From assembly GCA_002392265.1 (NCBI GenBank), contig DGGP01000077.1:1-6704 (forward strand): a DNA stretch of 6,704 nt. The letters are read 5' to 3'. Of the stretch, positions 5,521-6,704 are shown piece after piece (position 1 is the stretch's first letter; each line of letters opens with the position of its first letter). Source of the stretch: Firmicutes bacterium UBA3871 (lineage in GTDB: Bacteria; Bacillota; Clostridia; Peptostreptococcales; Anaerovoracaceae). A program made the translations under genes and the position numbers. Under the pieces are notes generated by a model. The model saw only the letters and a program-made list of their open reading frames with translations, ran no database searches and was not told the origin of the DNA.

Positions 5521-5676
5521 ATATTTAAGCAGGTCTCCTGACTCAGCTTCACAGGGTTTGCAGCCTTCTCGCATATACAATGGCGCCTTGCATCCCCTCC
5601 GCTTTACAGTGGCGGTACCGTTTCGGACTTTAACCGAATTCCCTATTCTCCGGCTTTACAGCCGGCACTTAAATAT
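5521..5676 (-). ncRNA. Cobalamin riboswitch aptamer
   Basis: This cis-acting RNA binds a B12 coenzyme form and usually lowers expression of downstream B12 synthesis or transport genes. The minus strand shows the conserved blocks in order: AATAGGGAA (J/P3 region), GGTTAAAGTCC, ACCGCCACTGTAAAGCGG (P5-L5, around 5617-5599), GGCGCCATTG, GAGAAGGCTGC, and the B12 box AGTCAGGAGACCTGC close to the 3' end. The closing P1 stem is a perfect 9-bp ATATTTAAG/CTTAAATAT (5676-5668 with 5529-5521), and CCGGC/GCCGG forms a small hairpin at the 5' side. It lies in the 5' leader of the chelatase operon, so the chelatase, and the downstream transporter genes if co-transcribed, should be repressed when B12 is plentiful. 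Confidence 0.95.
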
Positions 5677-5685
5677 TGCAAATTT

Positions 5686-5714
5686 ATTGTACTATTAAAA
5701 AGATTCTATGTCAA
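5686..5714 (-). promoter_or_regulatory. Sigma-A-type promoter of the riboswitch operon
   Basis: A perfect -35 TTGACA (5714-5709), a 17-base spacer and -10 TACAAT (5691-5686, one base off consensus). The likely transcription start is the G at 5679, three bases before the riboswitch P1 stem, which gives a leader of about 271 bases before the chelatase ATG. The EAL gene stop is 34 bases upstream of the -35 box, and no terminator was seen between them, so some read-through from that gene is possible. Confidence 0.88.
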
Positions 5715-5748
5715 AGAGTATAACCATATAAACTGTACATTTTCTGCA

Positions 5749-6704
5749 TTAATTATCCAGCGGCCTTGCCGGTGAATAGAGCCAGCCCTGATAACAGTTG
5801 CAGCCGATATCGCGCAGTGTATCGCGCTGCTGCTCGGTTTCGACAAACTCGGCAATAACAGTCATATTAAGTGACTCTGCAAGCTTTAAAATCGACGCGA
5901 TGATTTCCTTACAATTTTCATGCTTTGAAAGTCCCTTTACCAGCGAGCCGTCCAGCTTTATATAATCAAAAATATTATGCTTCAAATAGTCAATAGAAGT
6001 ATGGCCCATGGCAAAATCGTCGATTGCCAGCTTCAGTCCCATGCTGCGAAGCTTTCCGAGCGCCTCAAGAGTTGAATCGTTAAACGAAAGCGCCGCCTGT
6101 TCGGTAACTTCGATGCAGATATTTCGCTCCGCAAACGGAGTCTGTGCATTCAGCTGTGTACAGAATTGCAGAAATCTGCTTGTTATTACGGTTTTCCCCG
6201 TAACATTAAACGAGATCTTTATGTTTTCGCCATACTTTGCTATTATCATTTCCTCTTCCCCGAGCACATGAAGAATAATTTCCTCTTCTAGCTCCGGCAG
6301 GAAGCCGCCATCTTCGGCAAGCTTTACCAAAAGCGGCGGATAGATAGTGCCGTAAACAGGATGTGTCCAGCGGAGCAGTGCTTCCACACCCTCGCATTTT
6401 CCGTCATAGCTGTACTGCGGCTGGTAGTGCATTTCAATGCTCTTTAGCATATCGTGCCTCAGCTCTGCAGTGAGGTTTCGCGCAAACTCGCCGTAGACGT
6501 TCTGCTCGTCAATCAGGCTTACTCCCTCGTACTCGGCTTCGTGAGTTTTAAAGAAATCGTTGAAATCGTTGAAGATTCTACGCGCTTCGCCCTCGGTCTG
6601 CCTGTCAAGCATGCGCACAAACGGTGCATATATCAGCACGCCCATTGCAATGTTAAAGAGCTGCAAAAGACTCCCCGCAATGCTTCCGGTAGCCAGATAG
6701 CCAC
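5749..6704 (-). CDS. EAL-domain cyclic-di-GMP phosphodiesterase with PTS EIIC-like N-terminus (5' end missing)
   Basis: EAL domains hydrolyse cyclic-di-GMP to pGpG. The frame stays open to the window edge, so the true start lies outside; 317 residues are visible. Residues 1-32 (GYLATGSIAGSLLQLFNIAM, then GVLIYAPFVRML) resemble the last membrane segment of lactose/cellobiose-type PTS EIIC permeases. A charged linker follows. The EAL domain runs from about residue 75 to the end. The catalytic set is complete: EALLRW (Glu107), SFNVT (Asn166), IEVTE (Glu198), IDDFAMGHTS (Asp228/Asp229), KLDGSLV (Lys249), AEFVE (Glu285) and YQGW (Gln305). Loop 6 reads DDFAMGHTS instead of DDFGTGYSS, a variant that should still support catalysis. 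It is likely a membrane enzyme sensing a sugar or related ligand. It has no clear link to the B12 operon; its stop is 34 bases upstream of that operon's -35 box. Confidence 0.92.
   Translation of the reverse strand, partial: GYLATGSIAGSLLQLFNIAMGVLIYAPFVRMLDRQTEGEARRIFNDFNDFFKTHEAEYEGVSLIDEQNVYGEFARNLTAELRHDMLKSIEMHYQPQYSYDGKCEGVEALLRWTHPVYGTIYPPLLVKLAEDGGFLPELEEEIILHVLGEEEMIIAKYGENIKISFNVTGKTVITSRFLQFCTQLNAQTPFAERNICIEVTEQAALSFNDSTLEALGKLRSMGLKLAIDDFAMGHTSIDYLKHNIFDYIKLDGSLVKGLSKHENCKEIIASILKLAESLNMTVIAEFVETEQQRDTLRDIGCNCYQGWLYSPARPLDN

Noticed and set aside
6664..6666. TTG at 6666 as start of the EAL protein
   Set aside because: The frame is open upstream to the window edge and the upstream residues continue a membrane segment, so the gene is truncated by the window rather than starting here.

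Overview
The window looks like a Gram-positive anaerobe of the Clostridia type, perhaps from a gut or oral community. Three lipoprotein signal peptides, Firmicutes-style AGGAGG ribosome-binding sites, an anaerobic (CbiK-type) cobaltochelatase and moderate-to-low GC all point that way. No species can be named from the sequence. All genes lie on the minus strand, so transcription runs from high to low coordinates.

Right end (6704-5749): the 3' part of a gene for a cyclic-di-GMP phosphodiesterase (EAL domain). The visible start of its product resembles the last membrane helix of a sugar PTS EIIC permease. The gene is cut by the window edge and appears unrelated to the rest.

Middle and left (5714-1): a cobalamin-controlled operon. 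A near-consensus sigma-A promoter (5714-5686) drives a cobalamin riboswitch (5676-5521) and a structured leader. The genes then follow in this order: a cobaltochelatase of the CbiK family made as a lipoprotein (5408-4227); a second lipoprotein of unknown function with two beta-rich modules (4069-3254); a FecB/BtuF-type substrate-binding lipoprotein (3248-2112); a FecCD/BtuC-type permease (2055-949); its ATPase (947-174); and the beginning of cobyrinate a,c-diamide synthase, CbiA/CobB (158-1, cut by the window edge). Spacing is tight from 4069 to 3248 and from 2055 to 158. Hairpins sit in the two wider gaps (4227-4070 and 2111-2056), and these may grade expression between the surface proteins and the transporter.

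Together the genes suggest a B12-repressed surface system that captures, and may cobalt-load, a tetrapyrrole or cobalt complex outside the membrane. The importer would pass it inward, and CbiA would continue corrin ring amidation in the cytoplasm. The most unusual points are the chelatase being exported and anchored behind a small surface-protein spacer module, and the unassigned two-module lipoprotein next to it. The transported substrate and the direction of the chelatase reaction are inference only.
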